From Microvelia longipes (taxonomy: Eukaryota > Arthropoda > Insecta > Hemiptera > Veliidae), in contig JACMZG010001914.1 of NCBI GenBank assembly GCA_018340805.1, positions 48,797,104 through 48,861,103 of the forward strand: a DNA stretch of 64,000 nucleotides. Direction: 5' to 3'. This document shows, in pieces, positions 38,335-53,445 of this stretch; the stretch's first letter is position 1; each line of letters starts with the position of its first letter. The translations under genes were made by a program, and so were the position numbers. Below the pieces are notes generated by a model. It was given only the letters and a program-made list of their open reading frames with translations, was not told the origin of the DNA and ran no database searches.

Positions 38335-39050
38335 TTTTACTTTTCCTTATTTATACCGTAGGTATATAGAAAAAGTATTGTGTTTGCAAAAAAATCCGAA
38401 ACCGGAATTATCCGTTTCAGGCGTTTTTAAGCCCTCCTGAGTGGTTTTCACCAAGTTGTATGTCTGTATGTGTGTGTGTGTTATCATCGTTGCGCCCATG
38501 GTATTTATGCTAGAGAGTTGAAATTTTGTACAAAAATCAGTCTACTGCTGTAGTTGTGCTATTCGGAAAATATATTTTTTTACATCATTAACCCGCACAA
38601 ATGACTCAGCAAAAAAATTTGAAAAATCCTAAAACACGAAAAAATTATGGGATCCAATCGAAATTTGGCATGTAGCCATGTATAAGACTAACATATGTTT
38701 ATCAGCATTAGTTCAACTTTTATTGCATCATTGGTATACGTTTTTTTTTTTTAAATTGGGAAAAATCGGAAAATAATTTAATTTAGTTGAAATTTGGTGC
38801 AAGAGTATCCCTTGACGTAATAAATAAGTGTGCTAAGTTTCGTTATATTACAATATGTCTATCTATGATTTTTGTGGATCATAAAAGTTAAGCAGCATCG
38901 AGCGTGGACAGTGCCTGGATGAATGACCAATGCGAATGAAACGATTGTATTTACAATCTGAGGACGAGCGAAGCGATTCCGAAGCTGGGAGGAAAAGCGT
39001 AGCGAATCCGATGTTATGATGACAAGTTCCGAGGTACCCTGTACCCGATT
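38335..39050 (+). mobile_element. 5S-like dispersed element, copy 3, near full length
   Basis: Plus-strand copy upstream of lipocalin gene 4. The 5S-like segment is 38885-38930 (GTTAAGCAGCATCGAGCG, then TGGATGAATGACC). The 3' part carries repeated GAGCGAAGCG-type motifs and ends GAGGTACCCTGTACCCGA. Confidence 0.78.
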
Positions 39051-39331
39051 TTTTCAGACTTGATTAGAGATAAATAGAGAAAAGCCCCCTAATTTTGGAA
39101 CACAGCTATATGATTTTGCACTTGAGAAAATAAATTTGGCAAAACAATATTGTTAGTATCGATTATGTTACACAACCACCTTCTTTAAGGTACATATCTT
39201 AAGAGTTTTGACATTATTATGAAATAATAAATTACATAATATTCACATAACGCGTATTAATTTTATCATCAAGTACATTTAACAGCGTTATCAGACAACA
39301 GCGATAAAAAGAAGACAGTAAGAAATCTGGG

Positions 39332-39412
39332 TATAAATGATCCGGTCAGTTTAGTATCTGTTCAGTTTGCAATTCAGCATCTAAAATCTTTAATACATCT
39401 CAAATTTAAAAG
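39332..39412 (+). promoter_or_regulatory. Core promoter and non-coding exon 1 of lipocalin gene 4
   Basis: TATAAAT at 39332-39338 and TCAGT at 39362-39366 (start near 39364, 32 bases apart); a second TCAGT at 39346 is too close to the TATA to be the main start. The exon ends in TTTAAAAG at 39412 with donor GTAATT, the same end as gene 5. The acceptor before the coding exon ends at 40072. Confidence 0.75.
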
Positions 39413-40094
39413 GTAATTAACAAAACAGAAATCAAATTCTAATTTATTCAATATTCACTGGAGATTTTTTTTAGTGAAATAAAATCAAAACATATGGGTT
39501 TCCTTGACAATCATGCCCAGAGGTGAAAAATATATGATTACTGTAATATATGTAATACCTGAGCTATTTATGATTACTTTTCGCAGGTAGTTACCTGCGA
39601 AAAGTAATTATAAATAGCTCAGTTAACTTAATAATAATGAATCACTGTTCAAAATTTTCAATAAATATAAGATGCACATGAAAAGTCCAATTTTCAAAAT
39701 TTCATAGTGTTTGAATGTTATTGAGTAAATGTTACACATAGTTATGTTATGTTATGTTACACATTCTAAACTAATTTATACGTCATCGCTTATCAAATTA
39801 GTTTTTCTTCTTTGGATCTTATGTAATTTATGGTTTAAATATTCTGTTTAGAATTTGTCATTTACAAATTTTTTCAGCTTAAGATAAAGAATATTTCTAA
39901 AATCTCTTCAAGCTGGCATTTGACATCTACTATTGATTGACCATAAAATGCATCCTTTCATAAACTTAGTAAGATAAGAGGATTTATTAGAACTTCATAT
40001 CTTTATTAATTATAAGTTCATGTTTACTTGCTTATTAATGTTATTTTCAAATTAAACATTATTTTCGTTTAGATCAATAATTTCAAAAATTACC

Positions 40095-40280
40095 ATGAAG
40101 ACTCAAATCTTAGCAGTAGTGGTGTTAGCCTGTGTGTCTGGCAGTTTGGCACAGATGCCTGGTTTTGGGTCCTGCCCTGATGTAACTGTCATGCAGAACT
40201 TCGAACCTACCAAGGTATGTATGTGTACATTGTTCTTAACTAAAAATGTTAATAAAATAATAATAATAATAATAATAACA

Positions 40281-40349
<69 letters not shown>

Positions 40350-43098
40350 TATAAAAGTAGATAATTTTAAGTACATTGTGAATTAAAATATAATGTATAA
40401 ATAATAATACATTAATCTAAATAAATAAAACAAAATTATACACTACATACAGGAAATAATAGATTAAGAATTCGTTAACAATAATTCGCTTGACAATAAT
40501 TCGCTTGACAACCTCACAATTATGAACTGTGCATGGGGATGATTGTCTAAAAGAATCCTCCATATTTATAAAGTTCACAATTGATATTGATCTATCCCTC
40601 CGATAGATCAATATCACTTGTGAACTTTGATTCCAGTAATAATAATTGTATGGACGCAAGCAAAAGTTTTTATCACTTAGAAAGAACAAAAATGTTATCA
40701 TAAAAATTTTAGTTAGGTGTTTCCCAAGGTTGTATTTCGTGCCCGTTATTATTCTACATATAGATCAATTCCCCTTAAAAAATGAAAATATACCCTTGTA
40801 TCATTTCAACTCAATTGTATTATATTTGTGTAATATTAGTAGCTTTTGTTATGTACAGTACTTGGGCAAATGGTACGAAGCTCAGAGGTACTTCACTACA
40901 TTTGAATTCGGTGGAAAGTGTAACTCAGCTGTGTACACTCTCAATGATGATGGCTCCATCCATGTTTTTAACAAGCAAATCAGCTCTTAGTGAGTATTAC
41001 AACTGTCGCTTGTTCATTTACTGTAGAAGTTTGTTTTAGTCTATCTGTTATGCTTGTAATATGGTAATCATTTTATTTTGTGAGCGAATTTTCAGGATGC
41101 TACTAATTAAGTACACTTATACGATACTAATTAAGTATACTAATCCATAATAAAATCTATAAAAATTATAGATACTTATTCTATAATTTTCTTAGATATT
41201 TTCTTAGATACTTATAACTTATTCTTATGGTTATCATATTGTCACAGATTAAAATTTTTTATCTTATGGTTCTCATTTTTTGAATTCTTATTTTTATGGT
41301 CTCGCAGGAACCATAAGTAGCATTTCCTTTAACTTTTTTCTTTAAAATAATGAGTATACATGTTTAATTTAATTAAATATGATATAACCTACGGAAACAA
41401 AACTTAAATTAGGTATCATATAAACTAGTTTTTGCTCAGTGTATATCCTCAGGAGAAATTCTCAGCTGCTTATTGCAAACGGTATTTACCTCAAATTCGC
41501 TTCAAAAATTCTTTTTCATATCGCCGAATGCAAATTATGAATTTCCATTTGGTACTTTTCCAGCACTGGTAAATCAAACAATGTAACAGGCAGAGCCGTA
41601 ATTCCTGACGCCCAGCAACCAGCTAAACTTATGGTCACTTTCCCCGGAACATCTCGTAAGTCAATTAATTTATATTTTTTTCCGTCACACCTTTAACCAA
41701 AGAAATGAGGAGTATTGTGCGCACTCTAAACATCTAAGCTGTTTTCATCATGCTCTTGGTGGGAGTCTGTGACACTCTTAGATCCACGTAGCTCGTGTTA
41801 AAAATTGACGCAATAGTGTACCTTCTTATGCTTTGGCCTTAAAGATTATGTTAAGCTGCTTTGAAAATAAACTATATATGGTACTTTTTAAGCATTTTTA
41901 TGCACTTTTCTTCGTAATCAAAAATAATTTACTGTTAATTATTTTTGATTACGAAGTGATTACAAACTTGCTATTATTTATTATTTATTTAAAATCATTC
42001 AAATTTTAGACTTAAGTTCCCACAAACTCACTTAGAAGAGCTTATGATAGAGAGCTTGGGGTCATGGAATAGGGTGGTGTCCCGTAAAGGGGCGTAGTAT
42101 ATAATAACTTGGAGGGTCTCGGTGGTGTACTGGATAGCACGTGCGCCTGCCACCCAGACAGTCCGGGTTCGATCCCGGTCAGGAACTCTAGGATTTTCAT
42201 GCGAGGGATGGAAATCCTTTCACGTACCGTCCTTCGAAAAGGACGTTAAGCCGGTGGTTCCGAGTCTGTGCGATGTTACTCGTAAAAGATCGCTAACCCT
42301 AAATGAATCTGGGTTTAGGCAAAATTTAGGACCCTAAGTAGTTGTTTTATATTAAATATTATGTTTCTGCCTTATGGATTCAAGAGCACGTAAGTCTGGT
42401 CTGGCAGTGAGGCACGTGATGTTTCTAGTTGAAGCTATAGAAACTTAGATTATAAAGTCACGGCTCTTCTGTAGATTAGATGTAAAATGCCTGCACTAGG
42501 GACTCATAAGGTAGAACACTATCTTCTATCTAAGAGGGTCAGCAAAAAGGGCCCAACAACGCGGCCTACTTGCTAGGTGGTCTATCACCTCTCCTTAATT
42601 ACTATCACTATAACTATATTATAACTACCCTTTATATTTGTGTAAATGGTTATTTTCTGTTACAGCTGCCCCATACTGGGTCATCGATACGGATTACGAT
42701 AACTACTCTGTTGTCTACACTTGCTACAAATATGGACTCATTAATTTCAGTAAGTCTTCGCCTAGTTTAAATTCATAAAAAAATTTAATAGTAGTAAAAT
42801 AAGAAATCAAAGATTTCTTGATTCTTTGATTCTTAACAGAATCAAAGTCTTGTCATAATTTAAACCAGTCCAATTGTACCTTCCGATGCAACTAAGCCAG
42901 ATGGTCGACTACAAATAATGTTTCAAAAATTGTATTTAATTTTGATTTCTTTGTCTAGAATTTTCATGGATCTTGACAAGGAAACAGCAACCCGATGTGA
43001 GTGTCATTAACAACGCTTACAGCGCCATTGACAAGCAAGGAATCAACCGCCACTTCTACCTAACAACAACCCAGACTGGCTGTCCTGCTGGATACTAA
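40095..43098 (+). CDS. Lipocalin gene 4 (ApoD/Lazarillo-like), complete
   Basis: Coding exons are 40095-40214, 40859-40989, 41564-41655, 42666-42749 and 42959-43098, giving 188 residues. Signal peptide at 1-19; G-K-W-Y motif at 43-46; cysteines at 27, 61, 134 and 184; Asn-Val-Thr sequon at 90-92; TDYDNY at 123-128 (Asn-Tyr-Ser is a second possible sequon); SWILTR at 145-150. Exon 2 uses a GTGAGT donor where the paralogs have GTAAGT or similar. Exon 4 is nearly the same as in gene 5, whereas the 3' half of exon 5 is closer to gene 3, suggesting past exchange. Intron 1 of the coding part holds a (TA)n tract and intron 3 a tRNA-derived SINE ending about 40 bases before exon 4. A secreted carrier of a hydrophobic ligand by family; ligand and tissue are not visible here. 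Confidence 0.93.
40285..40350. repeat. (TA)n tract in gene 4 intron
   Basis: About 65 bases of TA preceded by (AAT)n, 70 bases after the exon 1 donor. Confidence 0.9.
42112..42627 (+). mobile_element. tRNA-derived SINE, long copy
   Basis: A box GGTGGTGTACTGGATAGCAC, an anticodon-loop-like CTGCCAC, and B box GGGTTCGATCCCGG give a tRNA-Gly(GCC)-like head. The tail ends in CTATCACTATAACTA. It carries about 250 bases more body than the 6338 copy. In intron 3 of lipocalin gene 4. Confidence 0.75.
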
Positions 43099-43323
43099 AC
43101 TATCTATCAAACAACTGCACAGTTGATTCATATCATGGCACAATCAAGTGAACAAAAATGAACTCAATGTCGAATTTTCGTTTCGACTACTAGCTACTTT
43201 TTAAATTCAAACTGTGATACTCTAGATTAACATAGATGAATTACGAGCACGATATCTTGAAATAGAGCTACCTAAGAGATTATTTGGAGAACCATCAAAA
43301 TACTCAATTATCTCATCAGTGCA

Positions 43324-43329
43324 AATAAA
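43324..43329 (+). terminator. Poly(A) signal, lipocalin gene 4
   Basis: AATAAA about 225 bases after the stop at 43098, followed by TGTT- and T-rich sequence. Confidence 0.5.
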
Positions 43330-43626
43330 TACTGTTACCTTATATGAGGTTTTTAGTAATTATTTTGTGAATCATTTTATGTAATTATGTTGTAAATAAT
43401 TGTATATAATTATTTTGTATATTTTATTATATATAATTATTATTTTTTAAAACTATGTGTTTGAGTTCTATATTTTATTTCCTCTCTACTATTGTAAGCC
43501 TGAAAGATCTAACTGTATCATGAGCTATAGGATATGTTTTACTATTCTAACAGGAAATAGTTATGGAGACCTGTTTCTGTCCCATATGCTCATATGAAAA
43601 TATTTCGTAATAGCTAAATAATTCTG

Positions 43627-44831
43627 GCGCGGTGGTTCGCATGTCGGGCGAATTTCCTTTGGAATGCGTGTTTATGTGCTTAACAGTCTATTTTTTGCCT
43701 AATGTCCCAGTTTATGCTTTATAACTTGAGCAGTTACTCAATTATCTAGCACTACTCGTAACTCATTTTTTCTGTATTTTTAAAAGGAAATGCCCATAAT
43801 TATACTGTTGGTTATAAAAAAACTTTGCCTCTATAATTGGCAGTGCGCACCATTATTCGCACTATTTTAATGCACAGTTGGTTTCATGGTTGGTTTCTTA
43901 AAATATTTTTAATCTTGGTAAGTCACCGCTCCTTATCTAGTTCGTTGAGATCTTTAAAAAAATCTTAACAATACTAATTTACCTCCTCTTAGTATGTTGG
44001 GAAGCAAATATTATTATATTATAGATTTCAGCGCATTTCCTTTATAAAATACAGACAAAATGAGTTACGAGTAGTGCTTGAATAATTAAAGTAACTGCTC
44101 AAATTATAAAGCATCAAGCAAAAAATGGATTGTCAAGCTCGGAAACACACATTCCAAGGGAAATTTGCCCGACATGCGGACCACCGTGTCAGACTTATTT
44201 TGTTGTTATAAACTTATATAATGTAAAAAGACGATAAAAAATTATCGTCCCTGCCAGGATTCAAACTCAGGTACCCTGGCTTTGAGTGCTCGAATCGACC
44301 CGGGACCACTCTCATTCAACTCTCAGGCCCAAAAAACATAGAACACGACTCCTCGCTTGAAATGTGTTTTTATCAGCCGAATTTTTAAGTTTTCCGGTAT
44401 TGACTTCCGTTTTTTTTTTACATTTTGGTCACTTAAAACGGTCGTATCGACCTCGGACTGGTTTTTTATCGATTAAGCGCCTAAAAATACGAATAAAACG
44501 ACACCCTAATCGATATTTATTTTTTATTGGCCGTAATTTTGGTTTACGGTAAAAACCATTTACAATGGGTTTTTCGACTTTTTAGTCATTTAGAGTGGTC
44601 GTATTGACTTCGGACCGATTTCATTCGATTCAGCGTCCCAAAAACATGAATATTGTCATTTTTTGCGGCGAAAAATATTAACCGTTTTAAATCGGGTTGA
44701 TGATTTCACAAAAACCTGGCTTTCAAAAGGGTTCGTGTCCTTCCCAATGTTGATTTTTGTACCATGTTTGATTAAAGTAAAATTAATCCGTTTGAACGAT
44801 AGCGAGTTTACAAGAACGTTTCTAGAAAAAC

Positions 44832-44917
<86 letters not shown>

Positions 44918-45204
44918 TTTCGACAAACGTATTTTTCGTGATCAGAGACCCCTGAAACGCATTTGTGTCGTGGTCCGAGGTTACTCCTGCCGTGACGCTT
45001 ATCCCATAAGCGATTTTTTTCCGAGGAAATTCGCATTTATATAAACAGCGTCTCCCATACCAATATAAATTGCAAATTGCAGTTATATAATGAAATTTGC
45101 TTCCCAACATACTTAGAGGAGGTTAATTAGTATTGTTTTAAGATTTTTTTAAAGATCTCAACGAACTAGATAAGGAGCGGTGACTTACCAAGATTAAAAA
45201 TATC
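43627..45204. repeat. Composite foldback repeat, copy 1
   Basis: Contains inverted arms 43900-44009 and 45096-45204, and an inner inverted pair around 43630-43830 and 44020-44200 with CATGTCGGGCGAATTTCC. Between them are unit blocks with AGTCATTTAGAGTGGTCGTA and a (TA)n tract at 44836-44915. Probably nested insertions of one foldback family. Confidence 0.6.
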
Positions 45205-45819
45205 ATTACGAGCGACATTAAGCTCACAGGAAACTTAATAAAACATATAATAATACAAAAAGGTAATAAATACAAAAAACCAAAGTAAAACAAAGTAAAA
45301 CAAAGATAATTAAAAAAAACTACAGATATGAAAGTAAGAAAAAATCAGCACTTACAGAGAATTAAGAATTAAGTGAAGTCATAAACTAATAACTGTGCCT
45401 AACAAGCTGTTAAGCAATAAAATAACTAAGCAAAGCATTAAAACAAAAGACAATACGAAAATGTAATTTAAAATAAAAACAAGGGAAGGTTACGCAAAGA
45501 GGAACGGGAACTAATTAAGCGCACCACGACGTTACAGAGGCATTATGGCAAACAACAACAAGCTCCCAGACTCTAATAGGCAAACTTTCTAATAAATAAG
45601 GAAAGAATAAATTAACAAACAAATACATAAGCTCTTTTGGCTGAATTTGAGCGAATTCAAGCTAGTGCTCAGAAAGCCCTTACTTAAGAAATTTAGTGAA
45701 CTTAAGAACGAAGTGTTGGGCAGCCAAGTTGACGGGGATTGGGTTGAAAATGCTTTGTGAATCATTCTGCCACCGTGATCCCTGATTAGGTTATGGAAGT
45801 ATTGGCTTTAGCGAAAAGT

Positions 45820-46345
45820 TTTTTCTGTCTATTACAGACAGAAATTTTCCTCTCTATAATTTTATTGCCGATGTTGAGCTTGGCATCCGGGAAACATTAA
45901 GGGCAAGGGTGCCCTCAATTTTTCGCTTGACGTGTGTTACTATTATGACTAATTTTGGACACCGTGTCAAACATAACACTTCCATCAGCCCTGAGGACAG
46001 AGCTCTTTTTCACAATAACCCTGAGGTAGTAATCGTACGAACAGATAAAGGGCAAAACTAATTGCCCTTTAGTTTTGCTAAATCCTTAGCAAAACTATTG
46101 CTATGGGCACTGCCATGCATGAAAAGCAAATGTTGGTGCTTCTTAGTGATTCAAAAAACCAATAAAAAATATGGTCGTGATCCTACTTCTACTACACAGG
46201 ATACGTGCAATGGTTTGTTAAGGATTTATTGACTGGAGGCTGGATAATTGTAAGCACACGTAGCCGGTTGTTAATACATAATAGTGTTACTCCCTAAAGT
46301 TTATGGCCTGCCTAAAATACATAAATGCAAGACAAATCTTAACGC
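45820..46345 (+). pseudogene. Penelope-like element RT fragment
   Basis: Fragments read EVVIVRTDKGQN, LLSDS, KYGRDPTSTTQDTCNG and PKVYGLPKIHKCK across several frames. LRPDKG-type and YGLPKIHK motifs are typical of Penelope-like reverse transcriptases. Interrupted by stops; no GIY-YIG region seen. Confidence 0.65.
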
Positions 46346-46519
46346 TGTCTAAGTCAAGAGAGGTTCTTATCAAAAGCATGAATAGCAAGTGGTGTATACC
46401 TTTCCTCTTTTTGTGTATTAACACTATGTTGGTAAACCCTTGGTATGTCATGTGGTATGTTATGTTGGTCACAGTAGTATGACCAACATACCATTGTCCA
46501 TTGTCAAATAAATGGTTTA

Positions 46520-47102
<583 letters not shown>

Positions 47103-47481
47103 GAGATTTATGTGTCCTAGACGTTTCTACGGGATACGATAACTTTCGAACGCTTTTATGGATCGAAATGAAACTTACACAGAAAACAACCTTGCTAATG
47201 TCCTAAACCCTAATGTTTATGAAATATGTGTGATGTCATTAACCAACAAATATGACCCCACAAACATTTCAAAAAATAACAAATTTTCATATAGTGTTTA
47301 GATTAGGCTTATGATAGTTAGATTAGTTATGATAGTAGCTTATGAGGTGATGATAGTTCCACTATCATCACCAGACTCTAGCTAGGCTTACCACTCTGGC
47401 CAGTCCAACGCCACCCGACAAAGAACTCTAGCACCCAGATGTCAGCGTGTACAAACTCATTCTATAGCCCTGACCTGAAAG

Positions 47482-49210
47482 CAGGCGCGGATACAAGGGG
47501 GGCGATCGCCCCCCCCCCAAGATCCAAAAAAATGAAGGAAAAATTAAATTCGCTTAGGCGGCGCCGGTTAATTTTTTATAAATTTCGAAAAAAGCAATTA
47601 AAAAGAGAAATTTTCTTAAGCTTGCTTCGCTCGCATGATTTGTTATTAAATAATTTTAAAAAAATCTTTATTTTGTATAATTTGGACTGAAAATATTTAA
47701 TATATTTTGCTTATTGCGGTTGGTCCTACCGCAATGGACCAGCTCAGAAAAGAAATGTTATATACTCACTTCTGTTACAAGGTACGCCCAAACTATGCTC
47801 GATGGTAGATGGCCCTCTTAGGTGGAGTTTTGGGAACCCCTGACGTAAATTATTTTGATATGATGCTATTAAGTTATTTAACTTTAGTGTTTAGTAGAGC
47901 TGAGGGGTTGATCGACTCTGAAGAGTTTCACATCTTGCTATCCATGTTGGAAATAAGTCGACCCGTAGCCACTACGCGGCATCGCCTCCTGAGGGATGCT
48001 TCAGGCCAAGGGCTTCCTTGTAGCCGCTTCGTGGCCACGTTGTTTTGTATTATTTGTTGTTTAATTATTATTTTTGTTATTGGTTTTTTGCCTTGTATTT
48101 AGTGAATTATTGCCGCCTTGCTATGGCCTCTTCAAGTCCAAACAATCGTTGTTTTAGTATTAATTTTTCATGGCATTTTGCCACGTATTAGCGAATTTCC
48201 ATCGCTGGATATGGCCCCTTTGGGCCATATAGACGTTTATATACACACAATGAGATATATGTAGTGTTGAAAAATTATCTTTCACCCACAGTATACAAAA
48301 GGAAAACTTTAATTTTAAAAGCTGATGACGTCATAATTAAGTTATTTGACAATAACGCTATTCATAATGGTCCGATTGAGCAGAAACCGGTTCCAATTAT
48401 AAGACCTTCTTATAGTTGCTTAACTTGCTTAGCTCGCCATTGTTCTGTGGGTGCTATTTTTTGTCCTGATGGCGGAACTAGAGATAGGGGTCTTTCTTTC
48501 ATACCAACTTCTCACGATTTAGGAATACTGAACCTAACAGATAACGCAGAAGTCATTGACCTAAACGTATACATATATAAAACATTATATAATATATTAT
48601 ATTATTCAACGTTTGTGTCACCAGGGATGGTCTAATTCAGCTGAAACTGGTATCAATCTATTTAGCTTGCCGTCAACTTGAATATGTAATATTGTTTAAA
48701 AGCCAATATTTTTTAATGACGCCATATCTAGGTTGATGACGTAGTTTTTTTTTACAGAAAATAGATTTTAACACACACACACACACCAAATATATAATAT
48801 ATATATATATAATATATATAATATATATATTATATATATATATATATATATATTTATTTTTTTTTTTTTTTTTTTGTTTGGACATACATACCGCCTCAAC
48901 ATCCGTTATCTAATTAACCTCATAAGCGTCATTCCCATGATTCCATTAATGGAATTAATGGAAAACAACCTAGTATAAACAACCTATAGTTTATACTATT
49001 TGTGCAATAATTAATGGAATTCACTAAAACTCTTTTTAGCTGGCCTCACTTGCATATTTGACACTTTTTGAATGCTGCTATTTAAGTATAAGTTCTCAAG
49101 TATACTAGGCCTCATTAAAGCATCTGCACCCACATGCGAAATTAATTGAGTTGTTACTAAAGCCCTCAATAATCGCCCCCTTCCAAGAATTTGGGCTGGA
49201 TCCGCGCCTG
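47482..49210. mobile_element. hAT-like DNA transposon remnant, 1.7 kb
   Basis: Ends are inverted repeats CAGGCGCGGATnCA, a hAT-like terminus, flanked by a perfect 8-bp duplication CCTGAAAG at 47474-47481 and 49211-49218. The sub-terminal sequence is C/G-rich near both ends. Inside are two modest open stretches (47809-48102 and 48264-48635) that I cannot assign to a transposase with confidence, plus a (TA)n tract. Probably a decayed, internally rearranged element. Confidence 0.82.
48790..48852. repeat. (TA)n tract inside the hAT-like element
   Basis: Interrupted TA repeats followed by a run of T. Confidence 0.85.
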
Positions 49211-49299
49211 CCTGAAAGTCAAAGCTCCGCAGTGCTATTAGGAGACGTCTGTCTTCAAGAACCGAGCACTTTGTTCCTAGCACTTACGTTACTGTGTCG

Positions 49300-49645
49300 C
49301 TGCCATCACTTTCACTGACTAAGTTTTCGGACATACAAAAGGCTCAGTATATCTTTTCGACCTTCATCTCCCCAGCCCGAGAAAACATTAACTTTTCTGA
49401 GCTGGAGACAACGGAAACGTGGACCAGACTTGTCTCAGATAAAACTAGATCCAACCCCGCATTTGCGTACTAGTAGCCAAGGAAACCACGTAAAACCTTG
49501 GCTGGGTTGGCCGGCCTCGAATTCAAGACCTCCGAGTGTACGGTGACAAGATAACCTCATATTGAGGTCCTCCCGGCTGGATTTGAACCCTCGACCTCCA
49601 GGTCGAAAGGCGAGCGCTCTACCACTGAGCTACCGGACTCGGTTC
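49300..49645 (-). mobile_element. tRNA-derived SINE
   Basis: On the minus strand the head is GGTAGCTCAGTGGTAGAGCG (A box) and GAGGGTTCAAATCCAGCC (B box), then a body containing GTGGTTTCCTTGGC and GCAAATGCGGGG, a form common in arthropod SINEs. The anticodon stem no longer pairs, so it is not a working tRNA gene. Confidence 0.65.
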
Positions 49646-50159
49646 ATTATCAGTATTAGTTCTGGTTTTATTGATTGACATATATAAGTCAATAACATTA
49701 TGTCATTAATTGACACAATGTCAAACTCTTTTTTTTTTCTTTTACCATAGTGTAACACACAGCTAAAATCAGTTGACAGGGTGGAAAATAATACCAGGGA
49801 GCCAATGAGGTTATTCCTGAATGTCAAACCACGCCCACCGTTTTAAATCGGACGAACCTCATTGTGCATCAACCCTATTTACCCACGCTATCAACTAATT
49901 TTAGCCATGTGATAAACTATAATACATTAGAAAATTGGCAATATGTCATGGCAATATGCCACTTATATATAAACCAGTAACATGATACAGTACGACAACG
50001 AATTGATAAAATACTACTACCATGTGGCCGCGAAGTCGCCCCCAGTGCCTCGGCCGCGTAGCGGCCGAGGCGCGAAGCTCTGAGGCCAAGGAGCAACAAA
50101 GAGGAGATGTGGAAAAGCAGACAGCATACTCATGATCTCCCATTTAGCGAATTTTCTTT

Positions 50160-52150
<1,991 letters not shown>

Positions 52151-53221
52151 TGCAGAAAAATGAGTAATTAGTAGTGATTTATAATGAAGTCAATTTATAA
52201 TTACCACCGTGGTCACCTTAGGTGCTCGTATTGACTATGGGCCGGTTTTATTCGATTCAGTGCCCTAGAAATCAAAATATCCCCCTAAACAAACCTCGCC
52301 CTATTTCCTTTTCCTTTCTTCTTTCCTCCTCCTTTTCACCTGGAGGAGTCTACCAACCGCAGACCCACCAACCGGTGGATTCTAAAATAATTTAAAAGAT
52401 TAACTGAAATAGAAAATAATACTATTTTTTTGAGGTAGTACGTAATTGAGCAATTTATTGGACCGTTTTTAGGATGAGAAGCCAATCATTATTGTTATAG
52501 GAGGTTATTTAGTACTTTTTACCTCCGAGGACAATAATGAATGTAAAAAAAACTCCTAGGACGTAAAAGTAATTCATATATTGCCGCCATTACTTTAATG
52601 TAGCGTGTTCAAAAAAACAATCTGTGTAAAACCTTCAAGAGGTTTCTTTAAAAAGGTTATTTTGTTTCTGTTTTTGTTCGTAGACTATTTTTTTCAATTA
52701 AGTATATAACGCAGTTTATTTAATGAGTGCTACCTCAAAAAAAAAATAGTGTATGCCATCCGGCAGAGAATGTCTTTATGTCTTGGCAATTTTTCCCGAC
52801 TCGCTTCGCTCGTCGGTAAATCTAATTGCCGTGACATAAAGACACACTTCTCATCCTTATGGCATAAATAACTATTATTACACAGCTTTAAGATAACAAT
52901 AAAACGTCTCAAATTTAATATTTAGTACATCAGTTGTGTAACATGTAATTGTTTTTATTATTAATTTTTATAATATTTTGTTTAATTGATATTGTATAAC
53001 ATTGATCTTATATACATTTTAATTCTTCAAGTACAGCTCAATTAACTAAGAAACCAATTACATACATAATTATTAATTAATGTTACATAATTAAATCAAT
53101 GTATTACCTTAAAATTAAAAGCTTATTTTATTACATGATAATCAATTATATAACTATTATTATAACGCATTATTAAGTACAAATAGCAAAATGCTAAGAG
53201 ATGAGGTACTTGAAATTGGGG

Positions 53222-53311
53222 TATAAATATTGGGACCTGCGAGCAGATTATTCAGTTCGTCAGGTTTCAGCACAAGACACTTATTCATCTTTTTCAACTA
53301 AACTTTAAAAG
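53222..53311 (+). promoter_or_regulatory. Core promoter and non-coding exon 1 of lipocalin gene 5
   Basis: TATAAAT at 53222-53228 with TCAGT at 53252-53256 (32 bases from TATA to start). The non-coding exon ends TTTAAAAG at 53311, donor GTAATT, as in gene 4. The following 1.6-kb intron, which contains a family A element and a minisatellite, ends at the TAG at 54891-54893. Confidence 0.75.
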
Positions 53312-53445
53312 GTAATTATTAAATTAAATTTTAGTTTAAGAGAAAATATAATTTTGGAAAATATTAGTGAGAAAACTTTTACGGGAAAAAAGAAAACAAT
53401 GTCTTTCCACTTAATCTTAATTTATTGACAATGCTGACTTTTAAA

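Noticed and set aside
42122..42337. 71-codon plus-strand open frame
   Set aside because: Lies wholly inside the tRNA-derived SINE in an intron of lipocalin gene 4.
48264..48635. 123-codon frame with several cysteines as a gene
   Set aside because: It sits inside the hAT-like element, matches nothing I recognise and has no conserved context; kept only as part of the element.
49560..49640. Functional tRNA gene on the minus strand
   Set aside because: A and B boxes are good but the anticodon stem does not pair and a SINE body follows, so it is a SINE head.
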